A stretch of 64,000 nt of DNA from positions 33,914,001 through 33,978,000 of the forward strand of contig OZ020244.1 of assembly GCA_963971285.1 (NCBI GenBank). Direction: 5' to 3'. Shown piece by piece: positions 22,901-37,900 of this stretch (position 1 is the stretch's first letter; each line of letters begins with the position of its first letter). The notes under the pieces are model-generated. The model searched no databases. It was not told the origin of the DNA and saw nothing but the letters and a program-made list of their open reading frames with translations. Source of the stretch: Astropecten irregularis. Its lineage: Eukaryota; Echinodermata; Asteroidea; Paxillosida; Astropectinidae. The translations under genes and the position numbers were made by a program.

Positions 22901-25900
22901 TTTCACGATTAAAATCCGGCATCCGCTTTGCGTGGTCCGGCCCTGATATACCGTTTCACTTGTCTGCAGCATTGCTAATGTTGCGTGCATCTTAAATAAT
23001 CCTTGGGATATAGTTGGTATGTGAGTGGTTTTGTTGCTTCTAATTGGCAAATGCACAAAGATGATCGAGAGTTTGTGACACTGCCAAACACAGGGCTGGA
23101 TAGCTCAGTTGATAGCACCAGTATTACATTATCCAGGTCTTATGTTCAAATCCCACTTGAGTCATTTCCATTTGTTTACCTTGCAATGACTTTTAAAATT
23201 AGTTAATTCAGTTTCCCTTTTTTTTTTTTTTGTTCAAGTAAAAGCTGGCATCCAAAAAATGGCATCAATTGCAATTTGCAAGCCTTGTGTTAACAGGGCT
23301 TTGAGGGAAATATGTAGAGAATCCTTCTGCAAAATTGAACTAGACAAATTACTAGATCATATAGCAGGTTGATCTTGAGGACGCTTGGGGATAAAGAAAA
23401 ACAATAGTTAGATTGCTGAATTGAGCATCAAATTGAAAATGAATTATTGTACGCCGGATATGCTTTACGAAACTTAACAAATTTACAACTGCTATAGGTA
23501 AAAGGAATGGAATTAACAACAGAAATTCACACGAAACACTAAACAATCTTTAAGTTATATTGAACACTAAGACTACCAGCTCAGAACTAAACAAATGAAA
23601 AATATAATGAATGCAAGTAATAAAGTGATGCAAATTGCTCATCAGCCAATATAATGATCTGAAATTGATAAAATGCTTGGAGTTAGGAGGGCTTCATGCT
23701 TTTTGATCAGACTAGCAGGATCTTTATCGAAGGCTAAAAAAAGCCTTCGTTAAAGATCCTGCTAGGATCAAAATGCACGAGGCCCTCTTACATGTAACTC
23801 CAAGCATTTCGAAAAATTTAATTATTTGAAGTTTAAAGGGAAAAAAATATGCCCAAGTTCATTGCTTAAAGGGATGGTACAGAACTGGTTTTTGTGACAA
23901 AACCGTTGCCGACAGTGTAAGCACATTATGTAATCTATCATATACCTTAACTGACAAACCTGTAGAAGTTTGAGGTCAATCTGGGTCACAAGAAAATAGT
24001 GTAAACCCGTTTACACATTTCAACGATATTATGCGTTCATAATAAAACGCTTCGAAGTGATTTATTCCAATCGGAAAATAGTGTCATTTATTTCTCAACG
24101 AATATGGCATTTCAGACAAAAACATTTCATGGGATGTTTTCTCCTATCATCACCATTATACTGTGTAAGTTTTATGTGAATCTGTGATCTCGAATGATTC
24201 TGTACCATCCCTTAAACTATTGTTCACCTCAGACTTTTCAAACCGATTTTGAATCTCTTGTTTGTGTGTGTCTTTAGAAGCTGCAAGGAGGTGTAGCACT
24301 GACTATCCGCTGAAGTTCAGGCCAGTGTGCGGTCGAGATGGGAAGACTTACCTCAATAGGGAAGTTCTACAAGGAGCTGCCTGCGTGAACAACAACCCTA
24401 CCCTCGCTATACACGTACACAGGGGCATATGTGAATTTGGAAGTAAGTTAAACAGAGCATATATGATTTGCAAAGATGTGCGTTTTGGCTGAATTTGGTA
24501 CTTTAACAGAAATGAAGGTCTAAAAGGTAGTATCATACTTTGGTTTTTGTCAAAGAAGTACAGATTCATGGGCAAAAATATCAAGACAGATACAGTAACA
24601 GTCATCTGTGAAAATTTCAGTCCCATATGGTGCCCACTTTTTGAGAAAACAATGAAAAACTGCCACAGTATTGCTTAAGCCTTTTCTCTTTTATTTTTGA
24701 TCTTCTAAAAGACCAAAAAGATTTTCGGTTGTTGTTTTTCAAATTTCTGGATAAATATACCATTTCAGGCGGAAACAATTTAACGGTATATTTCTACAAC
24801 CACCATCTTTATACCCTGTAAGTTATACGTAAATCTGTGAACATTTCTGTTTTGGTTTCTTACCAAAGTATGATACTACCTTTAAACTTCCTTACAGACG
24901 TTGTTTCATGTACCTTTTTTACGCTTTGTTCATCTGGATAGCAGAAATACGACCGATCTGGATAGCAGAAATACGGCCGAAATAATCTTGCTCCCCATTG
25001 AATCCTTCACGGTTATACCACGCATTCGAAATGCTAAAAGATTCGTTTGGACGAATGATCTTTTTAAAAGACACTAAATCTTGTTTTCCTTGAATAACCC
25101 AGCATCTGATGAACCAAGATTTCCCATGGTGACTGTTTGCACTGTTTATGAACTGTTGAGTCCATTTTCTGTCTCAAACTCAATAATTTTTTTTGTGAGG
25201 CCTTGCAAATCCTCGAAATATCCACTAGATCGTGGACCGAGTCTAGTGATTTCATGTCAGTCTAGTAAAGTGTGTATTGCACTAGTCCGGCTGTCTAGTG
25301 ATTTTATGTTTCTTGCACAATTAAAATGCTGCCTAAATTGATGATTTTTGACACAATATTGCATACAATTACTGTTCTCCTATGTACATGAATGCCACAG
25401 GTCTATTGAAAAAGGTCCAGGTCCAGTAAAATGCTTTGGTTATTCTATCTGCTGTCCAGTGCTTTTTTTCATGAAATTCAAGTCCTGCATAGCAATGGTG
25501 AACTTGTGTTTTTAGTGTAGTGTCCATGTGATAACTTACCTTCAAAGGTAGTATCATACTTTGGTTTATGTCAAAGAAGTGCAGATTCATGGGTAAAAAT
25601 ATTAAGGAAAATACAGTAACAGTCATGTGGGAAATGTTCAGTTCCATACAGTGCCCTTTTTTGAGAAAACGGTGAAAAACGCCCACAGTACTCTTTCTGG
25701 ATAAATATGGCATTTCAGGCAGAAGAATTTTAATGGTTTGTTTCTACCATCACCATCTTTATACCCTGTAAGTCATTGTAGGTAAATCTAAGAAAATTTC
25801 TGTTATGGTATGCTACCAAAGCATGATTGTAACTTTAACGAAGAGTGAGGTCTGCTGAAAAGCTGCACAGTATCATAGACCGAATGTATTAATGGATCCA

Positions 25901-28900
25901 AAAAAGTCTTCAAACAAAGTTAACTAAAAGATAATGATCCTTTCACTACTTTCACAAGAACACATTTATCATTTTAAGTTCTATTAATTTGATTCGTCAT
26001 TATACTTCATCACCGTTGATGGATATGAATGAAAGATTCCATTGTTATTTGATTAGATCTATCCATCAGTGTTCCTGTTATTCACCCTTCAAAGTTAATT
26101 TGTTCCAGTCCCTACATTTCCTTACAGCTGATTGTATTATTGTTCCTTCTAGTTCATCCGCTCATCATGCATTGTAACCATCAATATATTTTGACAGCTA
26201 GGCCCTTTTCCAAACTCCGGCACCGGCTTCTGCTCCGGCTCCATTTCATTAATCCATCCTAAAATAACGGGTATCAAAATAGAGGCTTCTGGCTATAGTT
26301 TGGAAGTAGATGTACTCTATTTTGAACAAGAAAACAGAAATTCAACTTCAATGAAAAACCACAACCTATATTTCAGCATATGGATTACAGTGTCGGATCC
26401 GGAGCCTGGGCCAGAGCCAAGGTTTGGAAAAGGGCCGATTTGTGTCTGAGGGGCACAAGCTCAGTGCTGTATTTGTTGAATGTTGAAACTTAATCAGCTG
26501 TCAAGTAGGCCTATTTCACCACCAATTCAGTCCCAAGTCAACTCTAACCGAAGCCAACTCAAATCTGTGCCAACTCCGTCCATGCCAAATCTGCAACCCA
26601 AGTCTGAGCTTGGCCTACATTACAACAGTCGGAACGTGCACAAAGTTCTCCCCAAAACACAAACACTGAATTATTTTCTTGAAAGCGTAAACATCGATTT
26701 TGATAAAATTTTAGCAGTTGTTAGTTATGCATGATATGCATTTTGAAAAAATTGTATGATTGTAATGAATGCTTTCTTCCCAGTGATGTACTTAATAATC
26801 AGAAAATGAAAGTTCTGTGAGTTGTTCTGAGATGGAAATCTGAGACTGAGTTGACTAAAGAAGGCATTAACCTGGAACTGACTTTAAGTCGGCCTAAGTT
26901 GACTTGGGACCAAGTTGGCTATTAAAGGACCGATTTGACCTGAAAGCATATATCATAAGTCAATGCCTCCTGGAAGATTTCTTCAATGTGAAGTTACCAT
27001 TCCTGACATGTGATACTAATTATCATTGTAAAATTGTTATTTCTTTTTTTCCCCCAGGAAGGAGAGTGCCAAGAGACTGCAGAAGGTACCGCTGTGATGG
27101 AAACTATGAGGCAGTCTGCGGTACCGATGGCAGAACCTACATCAATGTCTGCATGATGTCTTACATAGCCTGTTTACAACGCGACCCGTACATGAGACTG
27201 GTGCACCCTGGAGAGTGTCGTGATGAAGGTATGTAGAGCAAATCCATTCTGCCAGGTTTGGGATGTTGACAAGGCAAGCAGTACTAGGCACGCCCTGGAA
27301 TTTCAGTCGTTTTTTGGTCCATTTTGCCAAGCAGAAACAAACTTTTTGCAAACTTGATTTAAAAAATTTTGCGAACAGCCTTCCGAAAGCGACGATCGCT
27401 CGAAAGAAGACGTAAACATATCACGTACGATGCATTGTGCACACCGCATGCACACCGCATGGCCCGGCCCATGCAGCAGCAGCATTGCATCCAGGAAATT
27501 TCTCACTATTAAAAGAATGATCCTGAAAATTCTGTAGCATTTGTGTTTGTACAGGAATAGTAGAGTCACTGATTTATGCATTTCATCTTTATGCTTGTTT
27601 TTATAAAATAACAACAATTTCTTTTTATCCTGGTTGTTCTCTGCAGTTGTTGTTACACAGACATCGGTGAGGCCAACCAAGCCAACTACAATCACAAGAG
27701 CCCTGACAACCCAAGCGCCAACAATTGGACCTGACGTTGATGCTCAAACTCCACAGCCAGTACCACCAGTACAAGAACCAACCACAATGATAGTAGTTAT
27801 TCCTCCAGAACCGACGACAGCTGCTGCACCAACAGAGCCCATCACGACAGTTAAACCCACAACAGCGAAGGAGGTTACAACAACTGCACAACCTACAACA
27901 ACTGCACAACCTACAACAACTCCACCCACAACTGTACAGCCTATTGAAACGAAGGAGCCTACAAGAACTCAAAAAGTTACCACAAGTAGTCCTTCAACCA
28001 CTTTTAAGAAACCCACATCTTCACAACCAACATCAGGACAGCCTTCGATAACATCTCGAGAAGTGCCTACAACTGTAATGCCCTCTGAAACAGAAGGGCC
28101 TACTAGAACTCAAAGAGTTCCAACCACAACTATGACTCCCACAACTTTGGAGGAAACAATGCCCCCAGAAACAACAACAATGTCACCGCCCTCACCGACA
28201 TCTCCAGAAGCACCCACAACTATGGCAACCACTGAGAGAGTGGAACCTACCAGAACTCCTGAAGTTACTGAATCTGTAGAGTCTACAGTCAAAGTTGCAA
28301 TCACAACAGTGTCTTCCACAACAGAATCATCAACACCACAGCCTACGACATTATCTCCAGAGTCAGCTTCAACTCTTCAACCTGAGAAAATAACTGATCC
28401 TGGCAGAACTACACAAATGACTGCATCTGTTGAGCCTACAGCAGAAGAAGAAAAAGCAACCACAATGGTGTCTTCCACAGCTTTTGACAAAACCACCACT
28501 CTCACACCAACTACAAGGCCACAGCTCTCAACAACACCTTCATCAGAACCCACAACTGTTATGACCACCGAAAGAGTGGAGCCTTCAAAAACTCCAGAGG
28601 TAACCGAATCTGTGGAACCTACAGCTGAAGTATCAACCACAACAATATCTTCCACAACATCGAAGAAAACAACACCTTCAAAAAGGGTAACACTACAGCC
28701 CTCAGATGAAGATCCAGCATCACTTTCTACAACAGCACAGGCTACGACATTATCTCCAGAGTCAGCTACAACTCTTCAACCCGAGAAAATAACTGATCCT
28801 GGCAGAACTACACAAATGACTGCATCTGTTGAGCCTACGGCAGAAGAAGAAAAAGCAACCACAATGGTGTCTTCCACAGCTTTTGAGAAAACCACCACTC

Positions 28901-31900
28901 TCACCCCAACTACAACGCCACAGCCCTCAACAACACCTTCATCAGAACCCACAACTGTCATGACAACTGAAAGAGTGGAGCCTTCAAAAACCTCAAAGGT
29001 AACTGAATCTGTGGAACCTACAGCTGACAGCGCAACAATATCTTCCACAACATTGGAGAAAATAACACCTTCAGAAAGGGTGACACTACAGCCCTCAACT
29101 GAAGCTCCAGCATCACCTTCAACTGTAAAACCCAGGAACATTTCTGAATCCAGGACAACTACACAAATGACTGCATCTGTTGAGCCTACAACAGAAGAAG
29201 AAAAAGCTACCACAGTGGTGTCTTCCACTGATTTTGAGAAAACCTCCACAATGCCACACCCTTCAACTACATCTCAAGAGGTGCCCACAACTATGGCAGC
29301 CACTGAGAGAGTTGAACCTACCATAACTCCTGAAATAACTGAATCTGTCGAGTCAACAGCTGAAGTTTCAATCACAACAGTGTCTTCCACAACATTGGAG
29401 AAAACCATGCCTTCAGAATCATCAACACCACAGCCTACGACATTATCTCCAGAGTCAGCTACAACTCTTCAACCCGAGAAAATAACTGATCCTGGCAGAA
29501 CTATACAAATGACTGCATCTGTTGAGCCTACAGCAGAAGAAGAAAAAGCAACCACAATGGTGTCTTCCACAGCTTTTGAGAAAACCACCACTCTCACACC
29601 AACTACAAGGCCACAGCTCTCAACAACACCTTCATCAGAACCCACAACTGTTATGACCACCGAAAGAGTGGAGCCTTCAAAAACTCCAGAGGTAACCGAA
29701 TCTGTGGAACCTACAGCTGAAGTATCAACCACAACAATATCTTCCACAACATCGAAGAAAACAACACCTTCAAAAAGGGTAACACTACAGCCCTCAGATG
29801 AAGATCCAGCATCACTTTCTACAACAGCACAGGCTACGACATTATCTCCAGAGTCAGCTACAACTCTTCAACCCGAGAAAATAACTGATCCTGGCAGAAC
29901 TACACAAATGACTGCATCTGTTGAGCCTACAGCAGAAGAAGAAAAAGCAACCACAATGGTGTCTTCCACAGCTTTTGAGAAAACCACCACTCTCACACCA
30001 ACTACAAGGCCACAGCTCTCAACAACACCTTCATCAGAACCCACAACTGTCATGACAACTGAAAGAGTGGAGCTTTCAAAAACCTCAAAGGTAACTGAAT
30101 CTGTGGAACCTACAGCTGACAGCGCAACAATATCTTCCACAACATTGGAGAAAATAACACCTTCAGGAAGGGTGACACTACAGCCCTCAACTGAAGCTCC
30201 AGCATCACCTTCAACTGTAAAACCCAGGAACATTTCTGAATCCAGGACAACTACACAAATGACTGCATCTGTTGAGCCTACAACAGAAGAAGAAAAAGCT
30301 ACCACAGTGGTGTCTTCCACTGATTTTGAGAAAACCTCCACAATGCCACACCCTTCAACTACATCTCAAGAGGTGCCCACAACTATGGCAGCCACTGAGA
30401 GAGTTGAACCTACCATAACTCCTGAAATAACTGAATCTGTCGAGTCAACAGCTGAAGTTTCAATCACAACAGTGTCTTCCACAATATTGGAGAAAACCAT
30501 GCCTTCAGAATCATCAACACCACAGCCTACGACATTATCTCCAGAGTCAGCTACAACTCTTCAACCCGAGAAATTTACTGATCCTGGCAGAACTACCCAA
30601 ATGACTGAATCTGTTGAGCCTTCAACAGAAGAAGAAAAAGCAACCACAATTGTGTCTTCTACTGCTTTTGAGAAAACCACCACTCTCACACCAACTACAA
30701 TGCCACAGCTCTCAACAACGATTTCATCAGAACCCACAACTGTTATGACCACCGAAAGAGTGGAGCCTTCAAAAACTCCAGAGGTAACCGAATCTGTGGA
30801 ACCTACAGCTGAAGTATCAACCACAACAATATCTTCCACAACATCGAAGAAAACAACACCTTCAAAAAGGGTAACACTACAGCCCTCAGATGAAGATCCA
30901 GCATCACCTTCTACAACAGCACAGGCTACGACATTATCTCCAGAGTCAGCTACAGCTCTTCAACCCGAGAAAATAACTGATCCTGGCAGAACTACACAAA
31001 TGACTTCATCTGTTGAGCCTACGGCAGAAGAAGAAAAAGCAACCACAATGGTGTCTTCCACAGCTTTTGAGAAAACCACCACTCTCACACCAACTACAAT
31101 GCCACAGCTCTCAACAACACCTTCATCAGAACCCACAACTGTAATGACAACTAAAAGAGTGGAACCTTCTAAAACCTCAGAGATAACCGAATCTGTGGAA
31201 CCTACAGCTACAACAACAATGCCACCACCCTCACCAACATCTCCAGAGGCACCCACAACTATGGCAACCACTGAGAGAGTGGAACCTACCAGAACTCCTG
31301 AAGTTACTGAATCTGTAGAGTCTACAGCCAAAGTTACAATCACAACAGTGTCTTCCACAACAGAATCATCAACACCGCAGCCTACAACATTATCTCCAGA
31401 GTCAGCTTCAACTCTTCAACCTGAGAAAATAACTGATCCTGGCAGAACTACACAAATGACTGCATCTGTTGAGCCTACAGCAGAAGAAGAAAAAGCAACC
31501 ACAATGGTGTCTTCCACAGCTTTTGAGAAAACCACCACTCTCACACCAACTACAATGCCACAGCTCTCAACAACACCTTCATCAGAACCCACAACTGTAA
31601 TGACAACTAAAAGAGTGGAACCTTCTAAAACCTTAGAGGTAACAATGGCAGAGCTTTCAACAGCATCTCCAGATGTGGCCACAACTGTAAAACCAACTGA
31701 ACGAGTAGAACATACCATAACCCCCGAATTAACAGGATTTGTAGAGTCTACAGCTGTAGTGTCAACTATAAAACCTGAGAAAGTTTCTGAACCTATCACA
31801 ACTACACAGGTTACTTCATCTGTTGAGCCTTCGACAGAAGCAGCAACTGTTGTGTCTCCCTCAGCTTTTGAGAAAACAATGGCCCCAGAATCAACGACAC

Positions 31901-34900
31901 TGCAGCCCTCAACAGCACCTTCAGACATAGCCACTACCATAAAACATACTGACAGAGTGGAACCCACCACCACCCTAGAAGTAACAAAATCTGAAGTGTC
32001 TGAAGCTGGAGTGCCAACAACAATGCCATCCATAACTTTGGAGGCAACCACAGAGTTTGAATCTACCAGTCAGCCTTCAACTGCATTGCCAGAGTCAACT
32101 GCAACTTCTGAACCAGAAACAACCACACAGATAACCACACCAACCGAGCCCTTGACAGAAGAAGAAGAAGCAGCAACAACAATTCCACCATCTGAGAAAG
32201 TCATGCCTTCACAACCAACAACAATGCCACAGCCACCAGCAGCATCCACAGAATCAGTTACAACTGGTCGACCCACCAAAAGAGTGGAACCAACCAAGGT
32301 AACAACAGAGAGAACCACACTGCCACCTGAGCCCTCAACAGCATCTGGAGAGTCACCTTCAACTTTACAACCTGAGAAAATATCTGAACCTGCTACAACT
32401 TCAGAAATGACCATAACTGTTTCATCAACACCTTTGGAGGTAACTACACCTCCACAAGAAACAACATCACAGCCCTCAGAAAGTCCTGAGTCGCCCACAA
32501 CAATACAACCCACTGAGACGGAGGAGCCTACCACAGCTCCAAAGCTTACACAGTCTGTAGAGTCAACAGCTTCAATGTCAACTACCATCACATTATCTTC
32601 AGAAGCCACAATGCCACATCCCACAACTGTAGTTGCAACACCTGTCTCACACGCCGTGCCAAGTAATCAGGTCAAAACAACTGCATATACAACAGATGTT
32701 GTGGTTTCAGAAACGACTGTTGCGGAAGCTTTTGAAACCTCGTCAGGATTTGGTGAGACTACCTCATACATCGATGAAGATCTGACAGTAACTCACCAGA
32801 CTACACCTGTAACACAAGACAGTAGTCAAGGAAGACTGTTTACCACAAGAATGACTAGTTCACCGCTTAATGTATCATCAGTCACATCTTTCCTTTCCAC
32901 TGGAGAAATTGGCAGTTCACCAGGTGCAACCAGCCATATTAAGACAACTGAATCCACTCCAAAGGTGACAAAGCTTGTTGAAATTTTGACAGAAAGTGTG
33001 ACACCCTCCATTCCCATGCAAACCGAAGGACCACTTTTTTCAACAACAATGCAGCAACCAATCCCTTGGAGAAGTACCGCATTCCCAACCTACGAAACGG
33101 AAATATCCACAACTGGAGCAGAGACCACATTCCAGGACCTGTCAGGTTCATCTCCAATCATTACCGAGTCACCTTCAGAAAGACCTTTCCAAACAACTAG
33201 TGCTAGCATGTTTCCCACGTCTGAAGACCTGAAATTTACAAGTATTCCAGAAAATATTTCTACTGATGGTCAAGAAACTACCAAAGTGGTGGAAGTGTCT
33301 ACATTTAGTGTACCCAGTACTGTTTATGTTGGACCCCCCAGTGAATTTACATCAGTCACTATGCCCACAGGGTTTGTGTCACCACAAACCTCTTCTATGG
33401 AGCCCAAAGCTACGGATCAACCCATTGTTGATGAAACAGGTGAAATGTCAACTCAGATGCAAACCACCACTCCGTCCGCTGACTCGTCGCAGACATCAAG
33501 TACGAGTGACGCATCAGACTCAAAAGCAACCAGTGAACCATTAAGCAAAACACAGAAGGAAGAATTGACTCCAAGTGAACAGTTTTCCCAAACCACCCAG
33601 GTTGCTGAGATGGTGACAGAAGTTGTGACGATATCTGTTGCGCTGGAAACTGAAGTAAGCAAAACCACAGCATATACTACCCCAATTGAAGAAACATTTG
33701 TTACAAAGGAGGGGGCCACAACAGAAGAACCTTCAGGCTTCTCTTCTTCACCAGTATCCATGAAGCAGACATCTCCAGTAACACTATTTGAGCAAACCAC
33801 TGACGTGGATTCCATGACAACTAGAGAGCCAGCCTTTATGGGAGAGAAAACTTCTGCCATCCCATCGAGCACAGACTCTGCTGCACTTTCTGATGCGACT
33901 ACAGAGAGCCCCAAGCCCACTGATGAAATATCCCCAAGTAAGTCCCCTGCAACCACACTTGCATCATCCTCAACAGAAAGAGCAATGACTGATATTCCTA
34001 GCTCCACCATGGACACAGAAACACCTCTTGTTGATGGTGCAACAGACCAGCCAGAAACAGACACTCAGTTCTCTGGTACATCAAAACCTGTAACAACTGT
34101 GATGGAATTAGAAACAACGATGTTTGATGACAAAAGTAAAGTGTCAACCACTACAGAATCATCAGGTTTAGAAAGTACCCAGGCTATGGGAACAATGCCT
34201 GCAGATGTAACAGGATTGATAGATGAGACATCTCCTGCAACAGTTGAAGTGGAAACACCAACGGAAGGAGTTACAGCAAAGACCACACTTCCTGCTTTGC
34301 CTCGAACAGAAAAGGCCACTACATCATCTAATTTACCAGAAGTGTCTGGGGACACTACAACAGCATCTTTATCTCCCGTTCAACAAAGCACTACTGCTAG
34401 TCCAATTGAATTGATGTCTTCTGAAGCCACAGACAAGCCAGAAACTGTCACTGAGTTCTCTGGTACATCCAAACCTGTAACAGTTGTGATGGAATTAGAA
34501 ACAACGATGTTTGATGACAAAAGTAAAGTGTCAACAACTACAGAATCATCAGGTTTAGAAAGTATGCAGGCTATGGGAACAATGCCTGCAGATGTAACAG
34601 GATTGATAGATGAGACATCTCCTGCAACAGTTGAAGTGGAAACGCCAACAGATGAAGTTACAGTCATGACCACCCTTCCTGCTTTGCCTCAAACAGAAAA
34701 GGTAACTACGTCGTCTGATTTACCAGAAGAGTCTGGGGACACTGCAACAGCATCTTTATCTCCCGTTCAAAGAGGGACTACTGCTAGTCCAATTGATTTG
34801 ATGTCTCCTGAAGCCACTGCTGCTACAACTGCAGGTCTCACACCAGATTTAGAATCAACAACAAGGGAACAGTTTTCCAAGACCACTCGGGTTGTTGAGA

Positions 34901-37900
34901 TTTTGACAGAAGGTTTGACAACTTCTGTCCCTCTGCAAAGTGATGGAAGGTTACCAAAGAGTACCACAGTGTATACTACACCAGTTCAAGGACCGGAAAC
35001 ATTCGTTACCGAAGCAGATTTCAGAACTGAAGAGTTTTCAGGCATCTACAGTTCACCAGAATTGAAGACGACATCGTCAATGAAATCCACTGATGTAGAT
35101 TCCATGACAACTGAAACATTGAAATTTACAACAATCTCTGTTAGTCGGCCAGTCAAGTCATCTCACTTACCACAAGAGCTAAGTATTACTACAAAAGCAT
35201 CAACATCTATTCAGAGTAGTACTACTGTCAGTCCAGCAGAAGTTGTATCATCTGAAGCCCCTGCTGCTACAACTTCAGGTCTCAAACCAGATATGGAGTC
35301 AGCAACATCACCATCGGAATTTATTACCTCTGATGAAACAACTGAACAGTTAATAACGACCACACAGATGGTCAAAGAAGTTGTGAAAACCTCTGTTTCA
35401 ATGGAGACTGATGTAAGCTTAATCGCAGAGAAAACCACACCCCACACAACTCCAGTTCAAGAAATAGTTGTTACCATGGATGAGACCACAACAGAAGAAC
35501 CTTCAGGCTTCTCTTCTTCACCAGTATCCATGAAGCAGACATCTTCAGCAACACCATTTGAGCAAACCACTGACATGGATTCCATGATAACTAGAGAGCC
35601 AGCCTTTATGGGAGAGAAAACATCTGCCATCCCATCGAGCACAGATTCTGCTGCACTTTCTGATGCGACGACAGAGAGCCCCAAGCCCAATGATGAAACA
35701 TCGTCAAGTAAGTCCCCTGCAACCACACCGGCATCATCCTCAACAGAAAGAGCAATGACTGATATTCCAAGCTCCACCATGGACACAGAAACACCTCTTG
35801 TTGATGGTGCAACAGACCAGCCAGAAACAGACACTCAGTTCTCTGGTACATCAAAACCTGTAACAACTGTGATGGAATTAGAAACAACGATGTTTGATGA
35901 CAAAAGTAAAGTGTCAACCACTACAGAATCATCAGGTTTAGGAAGTACACATGCTATGGGAACAATGCCTGCAGATGTAACAGGATTGATTGATGAGACA
36001 TCACCTGCAACAGTTGAAGTGGAAACACCAACGGAAGGAGTTACAGTCATGACCACCCTTCCTGCTTTGCCTCAAACAGAAAAGCTCGCTACATCATCTG
36101 TTTCACAGGAAGAGTTTGGAGACACTACAACAGCATCTTTATCTCCCGTTCAACGAAGCACTACTGCTAGTCCAATCAAATTGATGTCTTCTGAAGCCAC
36201 AGACAAGCCAGAAACTGTCTCTGAGTTCTCTGGTACATCAAGACCTGTAACGGTTGTGATGGAATTAGAAACAACGATGTTTGATGACAAAAGTAAAGTG
36301 TCAACCACTACAGAATCATCAGGTTTAGAAAGTATGCAGGCTATGGGAACAATGCCTGCAGATGTGACAGGATTGATAGATGAGACATCTCCTGCAACAG
36401 TTGAAGTGGAAACACCAACAGATGAAGTTATTGTCATGACCACCCTTCCTGCTTTGCCTCAAACAGAAAAGGCCACTACATCATCTGATTTACCAGAAGA
36501 GACTGGGGACACTACAACTTCATCTTTATCTCCCGTTCAAAGGACTACTGCTAGTCCAATTGATTTGATGTCTCCTGAAGCCACTGCTGCTACAACTGCA
36601 GGTCTCACACCAGATTTGGAATCAACTACAAGGGAACAGTTTTCCAAGACCACTCGGGTTGTTGAGATTTTGACAGAAGGTTTGACAACTTCTGTCCCAC
36701 TGCAAACCGATGGAAGGTTACCAAAGAGTACCACAGTGTATACTACACCAGTTCAAGAACCGGAAACATTCGTTACTGAAGCAGATTCCATAACTGAAGA
36801 GTTTTCAAGGTTCTACAGTTCACCAGAATTGAAGACGACATCGTCAATGAAATCCACTGATGTAGATTCCATGACAACTGAAACATTGAAATTTACAACA
36901 ATCTCTGTTAGTCGGCCAGTCAAGTCATCTCACTTACCACAAGAGCTAAGTGTTACTACAAAAGCGTCAACATCTATTCAGAGTAGCACTACTGTCAGTC
37001 CCGCAGAAGTTGTATCATCTGAAGCCCCTGCTGCTACAACTTCAGGTCTCAAACCAGATATGGAGTCAGCAACAACACCATCGGAATTTACTCCTGATAA
37101 AACAACTGAACAGTTAATAACGACCACACAGATGGTCAAAGAAGTTGTGAAAACCTCTATTTCAATGGAGACTGATGCAAGCTTAACAGCAGACAAAACC
37201 ACACCCCACACAACTCCAATTCAAGAAATAGTTGTTACCAAGGATGAGACCACAACAGAAGAACCTTCAGGCTTCTCTTCTTCACCATTATCCATGAAGC
37301 AGACATCTTCAGCAACACCATTTGAACAAACCACCGACATGGATTCCATGACAACTAGAGAGCCAGCCTTTATGGGAGAGAAAACATCTGCCATCCCATC
37401 GAGCACAGATTCTGCTGCACTTTCTGATGCGGCTACAGAGAGCCCCAAGCCCACTGATGAAACATCGCCAAGTAAGTCCCCTGCAACCACACTTGCTTCA
37501 TCCTCAACAGAAAGAGCAATGACTGATATTCCTAGCTCCACCATGGAAACAGAAACACCTCTTGTTGATGTTGCAACAGACCAGCCAGAAACAGACACTC
37601 AGTTCTCTGGTACATCAAAACCTGTAACGGTTGTGATGGAATTAGAAACAACGATGTTTGATGACAAAAGTAAAGTGTCAACCACTACAGAATCATCAGG
37701 TTTAGAAAGTACGCAGGCTATGGGAACAATGCCTGCAGATGTAACAGGATTGATAGATGAGACATCTCCTGCAACAGTTGAAGTGGAAACACCAACAGAT
37801 GAAGTTATTACAATGACCACCCTTCCTGCTTTGCCTCAAACAGAAAAGGCCACTACATCATCTCATTTACCAGAAGAGACTGGGGACACTACAACAGCAT

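Larger units (their letters stand above)
24890..27057. other. Intron 4 sequence
   Basis: Contains MITE A copy 9 and the MITE at 26201-26436. A 22-bp direct duplication (GGATAGCAGAAATACG repeated) lies near 24937-24980. No extra Kazal exon seen. Confidence 0.5.
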
